A DNA stretch of 64,000 nt from Hyposmocoma kahamanoa (GCF_003589595.1 NW_020653855.1:4654060-4718059); one strand, 5' to 3'; numbered from the stretch's first letter, positions 41,039 through 51,730 are shown. Notes: generated by a model not told the origin, from the sequence alone. Numbers and translations are program-made.

Positions 41039-41467
41039 AGGAGAGTATTTCCATGAACATGAACATTTTTTCCAAGTTTTGTAATAATAATTATAACAAA
41101 CTAGAAAACTGTTATAATATAAATATATAAATTCAGATAATCCTTAATCAGAACATATTTTTCGTTCCCAAAAAATCTTTACAGAATCTAAAAATATTTC
41201 TATTGAAATTTCTTGGAATTGTGTAACTTTTTTTTTATATTTTAAGGATGGAAACAACGTTTTAAAAGGTTTTAGGTTATTTTAAAAAGGATGTGTGACC
41301 CACTCATAGCACACTGTACGATCTAAGCCTTTTCAAAATGGAGGGATTCACCGTAATCTCTACTGCCAGTATCCTGGTTGATTTATATTCTTCTCTGAGA
41401 AAATGCTTTCTTTTTTATCTATAGTACCCACATATACTAATAGTTGTTATCGCATTTTTTCTTTTTT
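41039..41467. other. AT-rich stretch with short SINE-E scrap
   Basis: TAATAATTATAACAAACTAG at about 41085-41104 matches the SINE-E 3' body. Nothing else is recognised. Confidence 0.4.
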
Positions 41468-41557
41468 TTTATAGTCCTGCACTTGGGAAACACTGTATCG
41501 TGGGTGCCATGGACACACACATAGACAACCACAAATTACATGCAAACTCACGAGAGC
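41468..41557 (-). mobile_element. SINE-A 3' body fragment
   Basis: It reads ATAGTCCTGCACTTGGGAAA, then GTGCCATGGACACACACATA and stops at CAAACTCACGAGAG. Confidence 0.75.
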
Positions 41558-42020
41558 TTAGCAGCTGAAGAACCATAAAATACGAGTTATAAAATCGTAC
41601 CATGGCAGCACTGTCTAAGTTTTTATCCAGTTCAGGGGGCCTTTCCAAAAACAATCTTATTTCAATGCAAGCATAAAGTATAAGCTTATATTCGTATATT
41701 ACTCATATTCGTATAGTCAAGAGCACTTCAAGCTTGTCACTTTGTACTTTGGACCGTTGTTATCGTAAGCGGCATAGAGTTGGATTTAAATTTTAAGTGT
41801 CAATCTTGACGTGCTCTTGACCCTGTACCATGACAAACCTGTCAACCAAGTAATGTATTATTGTTAAAGGATTGACAGAACAAATGATTTCCCAATATTG
41901 TCTATTCCTTATTAAAAATAGGAAAGAAATAACGCTATATATGAACTATATAACGCCATCTCTTTCTTTGTTGACGTTCCGAATCGTCATAGCGTAGTAT
42001 AATGTTTAAGTACTTAATGT
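41558..42020. other. Unassigned sequence with 11-bp inverted repeat
   Basis: GTCAAGAGCAC (about 41718) and GTGCTCTTGAC (about 41811) form inverted arms about 80 bases apart. No further element structure is visible. Confidence 0.35.
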
Positions 42021-42021
42021 T

Positions 42022-42310
42022 GTTAGAATAATAACGCATAGAAACCTAGTCCACACACGCTAAGTGAGGCAAATTGAAGCGCGCCAAAAGGGCCTACACG
42101 AGCGGGCGGGCCTTCAATGCTCAAGGTCAACTTGCACCGCGAACAGGTCAAGAATTTTAGCTAAAAATGACGAAACGTGCGGTAAATAAGTGTAAAAATA
42201 CGTCAGACAAACATAAAGTAGATACTAACATCACATTCCACAAGGAAGTAACGCGTTTCAACTTGTATTTTTATATAAATATTCACTAAAACCTAAAATT
42301 AACCTACTTA
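42022..42310 (-). mobile_element. MITE-G copy 2, truncated
   Basis: It starts GTTAGAATAATAACGCATAG and carries CACGCTAAGTGAGGCAAATT, ACACGAGCGGGCGGGCCTTC and CGTTTCAACTTGTATTTTTA, the complement of 50520-50794. The other terminal repeat is missing. Confidence 0.8.
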
Positions 42311-42522
42311 CCTACCTACTAACCTACTTAAAAAAAGAAAAGTATGTAGTACGTATGTAGTATGTATTACTTTGTTGACAGGTTTATTATGGTACGAATT
42401 TGAGTAATATTATAATAAACTTACTTTATTCTTACATTGAAATAGGATTGTTTTTGGAAAGGTGATGGTAGCCCCCCTGAGGTCACTGACCTTTCATATC
42501 AACTTCATCGTTTTGTATAATT
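42311..42522. other. Unassigned sequence with ACCTACTT repeats
   Basis: Imperfect ACCTACTTACCTACCTACTA repeats lie at about 42301-42330. Confidence 0.4.
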
Positions 42523-42692
42523 TTAGTAGCAGTAGGGCTTCTTGTGAACGACTTCGTCCAGGGAAGTACTGCCACCATTGCTAAGGGTATGGATACTGAT
42601 GCAACTACAAGTACAAGGGACCAGTCGTCTTTATAGGTATATCATGGTGACGAACGCAATGGCATTGCCCCTCAGATGTTTGCAATTATATG
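42523..42692 (+). mobile_element. Rep-B copy, 3'-truncated
   Basis: It runs from TTTAGTAGCAGTAGGGCTTC to GCCCCTCAGATGTTTGCAAT. Confidence 0.7.
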
Positions 42693-43356
42693 GTAAAAAA
42701 AAGAAACAGAAAACCCTTTACCATCTAATAACGATAATTATCAAACCATATAACTTAAAAAAATTGAATAAAAATGTTTCCAGTTTTTTTAGGGAATGCA
42801 AAAAAAATCGTGTTTTGAATTATTGTTATAAATTTACAGTTGTGTATTTTGTAGGACATTTCTTATTTAACAAAACACTATAATATGGTCACACTGTGAC
42901 GATACTATGGATCGATCCTGCCGTATTGTGGTTACAAGATTATTCATTTTTTATACTGCTATGAGTTCCGTGTAACATAGCAAAAACAGCCGTTATGACC
43001 ATTTAATTCCCAATTTGTGGTAAAGGTCGGTATGAAATATTCATGAACAAAACTGGCCTAAAAATTCCAACATCAAAGCGGGCTACGTTAGGTTACGATC
43101 GATAAATCTAAATGTGGATGTTCCGATAACTAGACGAGCTAAAATTTATAGTTAAAAACAAGTCAAGTAAAAAAATTGTGAACATTTTCCGTGTAAAGAA
43201 CCATTTCAATTGAAAAGAGTAATGAGCTGCTAATAAAAGTAGAAAAAATAATAATAACAGAAACCAACAAACATTAACCAGTGACTAAAAAGTGAATATA
43301 TTCTATTTCTATATGCAGAAAACACAAGCATTATACTTACAGATATTTAATTTATA
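42693..43356. other. AT-rich stretch, nothing recognised
   Basis: The open frame 42578-42883 starts in Rep-B and runs into A/T-rich sequence. It is not a gene. Confidence 0.4.
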
Positions 43357-43800
43357 ATCTCAGTACAGAGTACTAAAAAACCGACCTCTAAAGTACGTGG
43401 AATTACGTCTATTTGCTAAGTTTTATTGAAATATCCCCTAGTTCGCCACTATACAGGACTTGACACTGGAGATAATAATAATCGGTTCTCACTACTCAAA
43501 GTATATTGAGAGAAAAACGCCTTGAATTGGAGAAATAGCAAAATCAACCATTAAAATAATTGCTCCTAAATTAAAGTTAGGCGCTTTTTATAAAAATGAA
43601 TCTTCATGCGTGAACAGCCACCCTTAAAGGTGGATGATTTTCTTCAAAATGAAATAGGACCACTATGGAGGTATCCCCTTTCCAACACAAAAAGAATCAT
43701 GAAAATCGGTTCACAAATACCGGAGTTATCGCGTAACATACATACAAAACAGAACATACAGTCGAATTGAGAACCTCCTCCTTTTTTGAAGTCGGTTAAT
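43357..43800 (-). mobile_element. Rep-I copy, full length
   Basis: It has CAGTACAGAGTACTAAAAAA at the left, GTCCTGTATAGTGGCGAA-type sequence in complement, CATGCGTGAACAGCCACCCT, and CCTTTTTTGAAGTCGGTTAA at the right end. It is as complete as 29627-30085 and similar to it throughout. Confidence 0.85.
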
Positions 43801-43929
43801 AAAATGAGAACAGAAAAAGAAAATAAATGACGCATTGAAAAAACGTGTAATATTCCAATGATGCAACATTGCCATTATCATTGCGTCAGGAGTTTGCGTT
43901 CATATTTATATTGAACTATTTTTAAAAGA

Positions 43930-44078
43930 CTTCAAAAAAGGTGGAGGTTTTAAAGTCAGCTGTATGTTTAGCATACAAAAAAGAAGTTTTTTTTGTTTGT
44001 GTGTTACGCGATAATTTATGAACCGATTTTGATGATTCTTTTTTGTTTGAAAGAAAGTATCTCTGTAATTGTCCCGTT
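43930..44078 (+). mobile_element. Rep-I fragment
   Basis: It reads AGACTTCAAAAAAGGTGGAG, then ATGAACCGATTTTGATGATT and GAAAGAAAGTATCTC. Only the left third of the element. Confidence 0.7.
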
Positions 44079-44227
44079 TACCGACGTTGATGCTGTCCAG
44101 GGGGTGCTATCGTAATTGGAAAAAACCTTGACTTATCTTTTTAGACTACAATACAAAAATATACGTATATATTTTTTCTTTGAAATTTTTTTGTATTAAG
44201 TAAAAATTTATCTCGCCTAAGTAGGCG

Positions 44228-44412
44228 GTGAGCCAGAAACTTTGGGAACCTATGTCTCAGAGTGACGGCATGACGCGCACAGTAGCAGTGCCCCTCAGAT
44301 CTGTGCGATTTAAAGCTCTGAGTGGCACTGCAACTGGATAGACGTGTCGCTTACCATCAGGCGCACGTTGTTCATTCTCCGTTCGTGCGTCATTTGATAT
44401 CTTATGAAAACT
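44228..44412 (+). mobile_element. Rep-B 3' half
   Basis: It runs from AACCTATGTCTCAGAGTGAC to GTGCGTCATTTGATATCTTA. Confidence 0.7.
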
Positions 44413-45341
44413 TTCATGTGATAAAATACTTTTTTAAATTTATTTATTTATTACATTTAAAGCAATAAAAACACAAAACATTCCAGTATAACATAAACCT
44501 GAGTTTTTCCGTATACCGCTCATTCGTCCCACAAATAAATTTCTATGTGTAGTGTGTGCGTTCGTACTCCTGCTTGTTGACATTCCTCTTAGTGTGCGTG
44601 AGAGTCGTTAATAAAGGGTGTCAATAAACTTTGATCCTTGTATGTACATCCCACGGCTGAACACGAGTCTATTCTAATAAATGGCCGTAAACTGTACTTT
44701 AATAATACATTTAAAGTTAGTACCTATGTATGTTGTTAGTTAAAATTAAAAGGTTGTAATTATTATATATTTCAATCAGGTATTCATTTTTTATTTTTTC
44801 TAAAAAGTAATTTTTGAAATTTAGGTTTAATGTTTTGACAAAAATGATGCTAAGAGGGCTTAGGTTATTGATTGTATAAAAATAACATCGCATAGGCAAC
44901 GTAGTAACATTCAGGTCAGTCAATTTGCTGGTTCATACGAAACCACAGAACAATAAATACAGTAGAAGTGCTTAGTTTGCGTGACACGTGTGCAAAAAGT
45001 GCTGGCAGCTGCTGAGTTCCGCAAAATTGAGCTAAGTCCGCAATTTTCGCTTTATACGTTATGGTTATGTCAATTGTCTCGCAAAAAATCTCGAAAATCG
45101 TTGAAAAATGCCTTATTTCGCTACTTTGGAGTGCAAAAATGACTGTGATTTGTGGTGGTGTTTCATATTATTAACATCATTAAGTCTTATTATATTCAAT
45201 TTTAATAAATTTTCAATTTTCTGTAATTCGTAATCTTTAACTTTTTGTTACGAGAAGCGAAAGTGAACCTTATGCCACTGCAAAATATTTTCGCTTCTTT
45301 TTTGGAGACTTAAGTAACAATCTCGAATTTCGACTACAAAT
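44413..45341. other. Long unassigned AT-rich stretch
   Basis: No repeat or coding remnant identified. GTCGTTAATAAAGGGTGTCA near 44608 has a polyadenylation-like AATAAA but no attached frame. Confidence 0.4.
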
Positions 45342-45541
45342 CGACTGTGAACTGGCAACCGGTACTATTTCAATTTTGACAACTTTACAGGTGAAGAAAA
45401 AAATTGTTTGCGTCATTTATATAGCATCTGGTTAAAAATACGTAGATTTTAAAGGTTGTTATTACACGCAATGTAAATGATTTTTTCTTCACCTGTAAAG
45501 TTGTCAAAATTGAGATAGTACCGGTTGCCAGTTCACAGTCG
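45342..45541. mobile_element. Fold-back element, 200 bp with about 61-bp inverted arms
   Basis: The left arm starts CGACTGTGAACTGGCAACCG at 45342 and ends with GGTGAAGAAAAAA near 45402. The right arm (45481-45541) is its complement, TTTTTTCTTCACCTGTAAAG to CCAGTTCACAGTCG, with about one mismatch in the first 58 bases. The loop is about 78 bases, without coding potential. The transcript would form a long near-perfect hairpin. No clear target duplication (flanks ACAAAT and CTTTGT). Confidence 0.9.
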
Positions 45542-45660
45542 CTTTGTCATCGTTCAGCTATTAAACGCTAGATGGCAGCACATTGATTGAAATTTCAATA
45601 TAAAATGAAAACGTTGTAACTTGCAATAATGAATATTGAACTTTCAACAATATTTAAAAA

Positions 45661-45892
45661 AATTAACTACCTCCGCGGCCGAACGGTTACCATACCGGAA
45701 TGCCACGCAGAGATCCCAGGTTCGTTTCCGGGGCTGGGAGAAATATTTCAATGGCCTATATTTATTTCTCTCGTGAATTTGTGTGTAATTTGTGGCTGTC
45801 TATGTGTGTGTCCATGGCACCCGCGACACAGGGTTTTCCTAGTGCGAGGCTATATTGAGTGCGTTATTTATTTATTATTTATTTAAACCATT
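45661..45892 (+). mobile_element. SINE-A copy, full length
   Basis: It begins ATTAACTACCTCCGCGGCCG with box A CGGCCGAACGG and box B GTTCGTTTCC (one change). Tail GAGTGCGTTATTTATTTATT. Confidence 0.85.
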
Positions 45893-46537
45893 TATTCACC
45901 ACACAAAATATTAAACGCAACGCATTCAATGACATAAAAATTACGATATAAAACCTTAAACAATTACCATTACTGTGTGTGGCAGGGGAGCAAGTTCAAC
46001 ACACACTGTGTAGAGCATATGCTCGTACACAGCGGTGATTTTTAGCTTATGCCAATATGTCAACAGATTAAAGTTAAAATTGAATTATCTGTCAAAAATT
46101 TGATTTCTTTTCAAATTTGAAACTACGACCAATCATTATCAAGATGTCACATAGTTTCAAATTGTTAATGTGTTAGTTTTGGTGACAACAATTCTGTTAG
46201 TAATCGAGGATTAAAGCACAGCCATTGTCTTTTTTCTTCCGTGGACGGAACCGTCTGCCGTTTCACCTGGAGTTAGTTGATGTAGTAATAAAAATCGATG
46301 TCTTTCTCGTCTGATCCCGGAGTACGTAATGAGGGTCGTAAAAAATATTAAATTTCTTCAATATCATTAGAACTGTAATTGCGGGCTTGTTCTTTTTTAA
46401 ATAAAGCTTTGATTTTTCTGTTTATTTAGGAAAGTGATACTTGTAAAGTTTTTTATTACGATGAAATTTGTTTGTATCAATACATCTGTATCGCGAGGTT
46501 ATAATATAATAATGCAGACAGTCATAACCCCCCACTA
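45893..46537. other. AT-rich stretch, nothing recognised
   Basis: Nothing recognised. Confidence 0.4.
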
Positions 46538-46620
46538 CACGCGAGAAAAATAATCGAACCCGGGTCTTTTGCGTGGCAGATCAGCATGGTAACCGTTCAG
46601 CTACGAGAACAGTAAGTTGA
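46538..46620 (-). mobile_element. SINE-A head fragment
   Basis: It has AATAATCGAACCCGGGTCTT and TTGCGTGGCAGATCAGCATG, then CCGTTCAGCTACGAGAACAG. Confidence 0.7.
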
Positions 46621-46714
46621 GATTAATTTAGAAAGTCTTGTGTTTGATTTTCATATTGACCTGCATGACTGATTGTTTTATGTCGTAAGAGGCTCAGAAA
46701 ACTCGCCGATAATT

Positions 46715-46865
46715 TTTTTTAGCATACCAAGAGACAAGGGACACGCCTGTCCATAGCCAGTGCCACTAAGAGCTTCAACTCGCAAAGATCTTTTCCATTC
46801 CTATCCCATTGACAAGTCCCATGCGCCTGTAATTTCACCAGCACCCTTACCCTTCAAAACCGTTT
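46715..46865 (-). mobile_element. Rep-B tail-side part
   Basis: It runs from TTTTTTTTAGCATACCAAGA through GACAAGTCCCATGCGCCTGT to CACCCTTACCCTTCAAAACC. A later scrap, TTAGCGGCAGAAATAAGTAA (about 47076-47095), may be its other end, displaced by the LINE remnant between. Confidence 0.65.
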
Positions 46866-46884
46866 ACAACTTGCCGTATTCCAC

Positions 46885-47030
46885 CGCGAACTAAAAGGTT
46901 TAGTGGTACGTTTCTCTGTCGTACTCAACAACAAATGGAACTCCTTTTTACGATTTGGGGTCTTTCAAACGAGGCGTGAAAAGGCATCTTGTAGGCATGA
47001 AGGGTGGAGGCGGCTAGGACAGTGATTTTA
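46885..47030 (+). pseudogene. LINE ORF2 C-terminal scrap
   Basis: TTNGTPFYDLGSFKRGVKRH, then LVGMKGGGG and a stop resembles the ending of jockey/R1-like ORF2 proteins (pattern W/NG..GSFK..VK.HL, recalled). It lies within an interrupted Rep-B. Confidence 0.35.
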
Positions 47031-47243
47031 TAAACACTGCAGTAGGTACCTTCGCTTTGGATTCTACTTTCCATTTAGCGGCAGAAATAAGTAAAATGGA
47101 CGAATCACTGTATCATGATTGTTTTTTAACTACAATAAAATTAACCTTCGCTCTCTACACTCTTCTACTTAACTAGCTATAAATAAATTGATTTAATAGT
47201 TGCAATGTCACAATAATCTAAAATAAATAAACCTGTAACAAAC

Positions 47244-47375
47244 ACATTAAGCAATTCGTAAGATCTGGTTCGTTCCATAGCTCAGTTGAAAGATTGTTAG
47301 CTGCGATATGCGAAGGTAACTGGTTAGAGTCCTCATGGCTGGGCGGAAGGGTTTTTTGTGATCGATCTTTTTATT
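47244..47375 (+). mobile_element. SINE-E copy, diverged
   Basis: Box A region CATAGCTCAGTTGAAAG, box B-like GGTTAGAGTCCTC, and GATCGATCTTTTTATTATTT at the 3' side. The distal tail is absent. Confidence 0.6.
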
Positions 47376-47533
47376 ATTTATTCGTGGAAAACCAACGGCT
47401 TTACAACAAATTAATAAAAACATCATCAAATACATTACAGCCAATTAAAGATTTTCGCTTATAGTAACATAATGACTAGTAACAACGAGCACTTAGTGGT
47501 AACAGCAAATAAAATTAATATATAAAACAAACA

Positions 47534-47706
47534 CTTGAGTTCTTAGGTTTTCGCGATTGTTACACATAGGAAATGAAACTATTTTTCCGGATTTAAATCG
47601 CTTATATTTGTTTTCTCAAACAAACCGACGTTTCTGGCCCTTTAAAGACCTTTACCGATCCTTTACGGACCTTTACAGGTCCCAAGGTCACGGTTGACAT
47701 TGACAA
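47534..47706 (+). mobile_element. Rep-F copy 2 with local duplications
   Basis: The left end is CTTGAGTTCTTAGGTTTTCG, CGATTGTTACACATAGGAAA, then the core AACAAACCGACGTTTCTGGC. The segment CCTTTACNGAC is repeated three times (CCTTTAAAGACCTTTACCGA, TCCTTTACGGACCTTTACAG). It ends near CCCAAGGTCACGG with no right terminal repeat. Confidence 0.65.
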
Positions 47707-47723
47707 TGGATTTTCATACCTTA

Positions 47724-48310
47724 GGCGATTAACACACAGCACCGCGCTGCGCGACGGTTCGCGGGACGCGGACTCACGCACGCGGTGGCGGAGGCGCAGA
47801 TCTGCGTCAACACGCGGTTTAATCTGCGCGGGGGCAGCGGTCTAGCGGCCCCGCGCCTCTTAAAGTACTCGCTTCGTAGTTGATCGCCGTAGTGATTGTA
47901 CATGTAGCTGAGATTCTTCTTTGACAAGAACGGTTAATAATACAGAACCCATTCAGGACGCTGTAGTTATACTGTCCATTTGGTTTTTGAAAGACACCGA
48001 AGATAATATTCAACTTCATTACAAAGATTTGAGAAAATTTGAAGATTAATTTTTCAACTACACACATATGTCAGCTGAATCCTTTGATTATTTGTTAGGG
48101 AAAATCCGAAGGACAATTACTGGAATAGACACAAATTGATTAAAAATCTGGGCGGTAGTGCGGAGCGCTGTGTGCTGTAACCTGCAGTTCGCCGCACCCC
48201 TCGGCGCGAGAATGCGGTGACACTGCGTACGCCGCGCTCCTGTGCGGAAAAGCGTTGTCAGTGTGTTCGACGACGCGTGTTTTCCATACAAACTGATGTA
48301 CTTCAGTACA
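47724..48310 (+). mobile_element. PIF/Harbinger-like non-autonomous element with GC-rich ends
   Basis: Two CpG-rich blocks (47724-47870 and about 48145-48300) flank an AT-rich core that carries a transposase remnant. The outer motifs AACACACAGC (47729) and GCTGTGTGCTGT (48169-48180) are approximately inverted. Exact ends and a 3-bp target duplication could not be fixed. The minus-strand open frames of the region are artefacts. Confidence 0.5.
47985..48148 (+). pseudogene. Harbinger-type transposase N-terminal remnant
   Basis: The plus frame reads KDTEDNIQLHYKDLRKFED, a stop (TAA), then FFNYTHMSAESFDYLLGKIR and RTITGIDTN. The pattern DL..E..FF.Y..MS..SFD.LL......I...DTN is the conserved N-terminal block of PIF/Harbinger nucleases (recalled). 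No catalytic part remains. Confidence 0.65.
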
Positions 48311-48475
48311 ACATTAAAAAACGCAGCTCCGTGCTCCGTCTCGGGGCGTGGTGCAGTGGCCTAATTTAGGCCTTGGTCGAGAAGAGTCGCACGGTCCATA
48401 CATGACAAATTTTCCGTGTTCGTTTTTTGAAAGTAATGCAAACAATTCCAAGCATGTTTGAGGAAAATTCCTTTT

Positions 48476-48905
48476 TTAACCGACTTCAAAAAAAGGAGGA
48501 GGTTCTCAATTCGACTGTATGTATGTTATGTGATAACTCCGGTATTTGTGAACCGATTTTCATGATTCTTTTTTTGTAGGATAGGGAGTGCTTCTATAGT
48601 GGTCCCATTTCATTTTGAAGGAAATCATCCACCTCAAAGGGTGGCTGTTCATGCTTGAAGATTCATTTTTATAAATAGCACCTAAATTTTCTTAAGGAGC
48701 AATTATTTTAATGGTTGATTTTGCTATTTCTCCAATTCAAGGCGTTTTTCTCTCAATATTCTTTGAGTAGAGAGAACCGATTTTTATTATCTCCAGTGTC
48801 AAGTCCTGTATAGTGGCGAATTTAAGGATATTGCAATAAAACTTAGCAAAAAAATGTAATTCCACGTACTTTTGAGGTCAGTTTTTTTAGTACTCTGTAC
48901 TGATT
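48476..48905 (+). mobile_element. Rep-I copy, full length
   Basis: It starts AACCGACTTCAAAAAAAGGA and ends TTTTGAGGTCAGTTTTTTTA, then GTACTCTGTACTGA. Internal landmarks are as in 29627-30085. Confidence 0.85.
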
Positions 48906-49039
48906 TATATTTATTTCGTTTCAAATATAAACAAAATTGCATACAGGGTTGAGACCTTCTTTTAAATATGAAAATACTTGTATCAGGAGGTCTCGCCCCT
49001 CTGTAACTAGTACGTAAATACTATAATACAAAATAAAAT

Positions 49040-49372
49040 AAAAGTAATATTACAGAAGTCATAAGAAGGCTCAAGGTCACTCAAAGGACAATGGAAAGGG
49101 TTATGCTCGGAGTTTCGTTGCGAGATCGAATCAATAATGAGGATACCTGCAAGGGAACCAGAACCGACATAGCCCTAAAAATTGCAAAACTGAAGTGTCA
49201 ATAGCAGGGCACAATGCTCGCAGAACAGATGGCAGATAGGGCGGAAGAGTTCTCGAGTGGCGACCACGTACCGGAAGACGCAGCGTGGGGACTAACGATC
49301 TGGTGAAGGCTGCGGGAATCCGCTGTTTTCTCTGGTCTATGTTCAGCAGTGGACGTCTTTTGGCTGAAATCT
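49040..49372 (+). pseudogene. RTE-type LINE ORF2 C-terminal region
   Basis: The plus frame reads RRLKVTQRTMERVMLGVSLR, DRINNEDTCKGTRTDIALKI and AKLKCQ, a stop, then in shifted frames WRPRTGRRSVG-like and TNDLVKAAGIR sequence. It ends with FSGLCSAVDVFWL (nucleotides TATGTTCAGCAGTGGACGTC). The pattern QRAMER.MLGVSLRDRI.N..IR..T...D...IAKLKW is typical of lepidopteran RTE C-termini (recalled). Multiple frameshifts. Confidence 0.7.
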
Positions 49373-49420
49373 CTCTCTATCTCTATCTCTCTCTCTCTCC
49401 CTCCCTCTATCTGTATCTCA

Positions 49421-49452
<32 letters not shown>

Positions 49453-49462
49453 GTATGTGTGT
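49367..49462. repeat. CT-rich microsatellite
   Basis: Runs of CTCTCTCTCTCTCTCTCTCT with TATCTC variants, followed by TGTATGTATGTGTGTGTATA. It lies where the LINE tail would be, so it probably grew from that tail. Open frames on both strands here (49285-49548, 49407-49616) are low-complexity. Confidence 0.85.
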
Positions 49463-49559
49463 GTATACGCATGTCAGTGCGATATGTAAAAATGTATATA
49501 GGTAAGTGCAATGTATGTAATGTATGTGTATGCTTTACGAGAAGATAAATCTTAGCTGA

Positions 49560-50138
49560 AAGAAGAAAGACAGAGAAGTAGTTTATTTGGTAACCATATG
49601 ATAACATGTATATCATAATAATACTAAGCTAATATTATTACGTGTTGCATTCTAATTATTTAATAAACGATTTACTAGGCCACCTACGAATCATATTAAC
49701 TAGTCCAGATCACGGTTTCTTCATTTACAACATCTGACGTGGTCTTTGGCAAAGTTGCCATATGAAAATAAAAATTGAAGTAGATGGTCATTGCTTACAA
49801 ACGAGCGCGTATTGACAAGAGGTGCTTTTTGTGTAAGTTGATTGGAAAGTATAGACGTGACGCGGCCGCTCTCTGTGAACTTCTGCGTGAAATTTAGAAT
49901 CCGTTTTAACCAGATCCATCATTTGCACTTTCGAACTAATTACTTTGTAAAGTGGATAAAACAATTAATTGCATTTAACTGAAGTTATTATTTCACCGCC
50001 GGCTGAACGAATTGAATAAGCCAATTATGAAGTAATTCCTGACTCAGCGAATTCCGTTAATGTGTCCCTTTCCGGCCTTAACTCCGACATATTTGTTTTA
50101 GTATTAAGTTTTGTGAATATCACCCAGTTTTACTACCA
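49560..50138. other. Unassigned sequence
   Basis: Nothing recognised. Complexity is normal, so this may be unique host sequence. Confidence 0.4.
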
Positions 50139-50195
50139 CGATGTTCAATTGATTTTGTGAAATTATTCCACTGGTTGGCTAAAATTTTGAATGAC
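50139..50195 (-). mobile_element. SINE-E tail fragment
   Basis: GATGTTCAATTGATTTTGTG, then AAATTATTCCACTGGTTGGC is the reversed SINE-E 3' end. Confidence 0.5.
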
Positions 50196-50197
50196 TA

Positions 50198-50364
50198 AGA
50201 GTCGTATTCCAGAACTCTATTCAATGCTCAAGTCAGGACTTGAGTATGATTTCTAGCACTGGAAATACGACCCTAATGGCAAGGACTTGAGTATGATTTC
50301 TAGTGCTTTAAATCGTACTCAAGTCCTGACTTGAGCATTGAGTAGAGTTCTGGAATACGACCCT
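50198..50364. mobile_element. Fold-back element, 167 bp with about 55-bp inverted arms
   Basis: The left arm is AGAGTCGTATTCCAGAACTC, TATTCAATGCTCAAGTCAGG, then ACTTGAGTATGATTT. The right arm is its complement with about three mismatches, ending GGAATACGACCCT. The middle (50254-50305) contains a second TTGAGTATGATTTCTAG copy. TA lies immediately outside on the left (50196-50197) and overlaps the right end (50364-50365), which suggests a TA target. Confidence 0.85.
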
Positions 50365-50416
50365 ACGTATAGTCTGTTCCGATCCATTTTCAACAAAAAA
50401 TAAACAAACCTGTTTG

Positions 50417-50794
50417 CTTAGAATAATAACGCATAGAATGATAGTTTCATATCAAACGAACTGTCACAAGTGAGGCAAAAATCAAATTCATGTAGGCTAG
50501 TTTTAGTAGTAGGTTCGTTTTCGGTTTTAGTGAATATTTATATAAAAATACAAGTTGAAACGCGTTACTTCCTTGTGGAATGTGATGTTAGTATCTATTT
50601 TATGTTTGTCTGACGCATTTTTACACTCAATTACCGCACATTTCGTCATTTTTAGCTAAAATTCTTGAGCTGTTCGCGGTGCAAGTGCCACCTGAGCACT
50701 GAAGGCCCGCCCGCTCGTGTAGGCCCATTGGGCGCGCTTCAATTTGCCTCACTTAGCGTGTGCGGACTAGGTTTCTATGCGTTATTATTCTAAG
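50417..50794 (+). mobile_element. MITE-G copy 1, 378 bp, perfect 8-bp target duplication
   Basis: The inverted ends are CTTAGAATAATAACGCATAG (left) and CTATGCGTTATTATTCTAAG (right). The octamer CCTGTTTG is present on both sides (50409-50416 and 50795-50802). There is no coding capacity. An 8-bp duplication with short A/T-rich inverted ends fits a hAT-mobilised element. Confidence 0.9.
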
Positions 50795-50802
50795 CCTGTT
50801 TG

Positions 50803-51477
50803 GTTAAAACTCTAAAGCAATCACTCAATAAATCGAATAAGTAACACTTTCACGTATATTTCGAAAATGTCGACTTGATATTTCATCACTTTTTCCAACA
50901 ATATTCATTTGAATAGCATTGTAAAATCGTATTTGAAAAATGGTACTTTGAAAGTATTCGTAAGTAAGAATAACTGATTACTAAATATGTCCCTACAAAA
51001 TGTATGGTAAAAAGTTTTTTGCGATTTCTGACATTGGTGGCTGGCCTTGCTGCCCCGTTTCAAATCTACACCCTGTATAAGTCTCGGCGGGAACGGGGAT
51101 TGCTTGAGTCGTATTTATAAAATTAACTCACACTCTCCGGCAATCCCTTACTTCCCGGCCTCTGCAATAATGTACTATTTATTTTTATTATTTACATTAG
51201 ATAAACAACACTTCAGCAAAATCTTCCATTTAATCACTACATTGATCTAGTTCAGGGTTCACCTATCGAAAACACAATCTTACTTTAGTTTGTAAGTAAT
51301 ACATAAGTTAAAGTAGAGCTAAGTTTCAGCCTTTAACTTGATGTGGTTGGGTGTTTGTTAAGTTAGACGGATCTTCGATTTCTAAGTTAACATCGTGTTA
51401 GTTTGGTTTTCATTTCATCGATCCGTAGAGTCAGTAGTATAATATTAGCCTTTATGCAAAATATATCAAATTTTATT
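50803..51477. other. Unassigned sequence
   Basis: Nothing recognised. CTCGGCGGGAACGGGGATTG (about 51082-51101) is a GC-richer spot. Confidence 0.4.
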
Positions 51478-51725
51478 TTGTAGCAGTAGAGTTACTTGTG
51501 AAAGAGCTCGTCCAGGAAAGTTGCCACCTTACCTATTTCTGCCACTAAGCAGTAATATGAGCTTTACTTCGTTTCGGTTTTGAAGGGTAAAATTACAGGC
51601 ACCTTATGTCTCTTGGTGACGGGCGCAGTGGGGGTGCCCATCTTTGCGATTAAAAGCTCTGAGTGGCACTGCAACTGTGCCTTCCACCATCCACGACTTG
51701 TTATCATAAAAAAAATTTTTTGGAA
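51478..51725 (+). mobile_element. Rep-B copy
   Basis: It runs from TTGTAGCAGTAGAGTTACTT to GACTTGTTATCATAAAAAAA. Short internal deletions. The minus-strand open frame 51564-52061 threads through this, the SINE-A and the next Rep-B and is spurious. Confidence 0.8.
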
Positions 51726-51730
51726 GAGAA

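Noticed and set aside
49285..49616. Open frames through the CT repeat
   Set aside because: Leu/Ser and Arg/Glu repeats created by the microsatellite.
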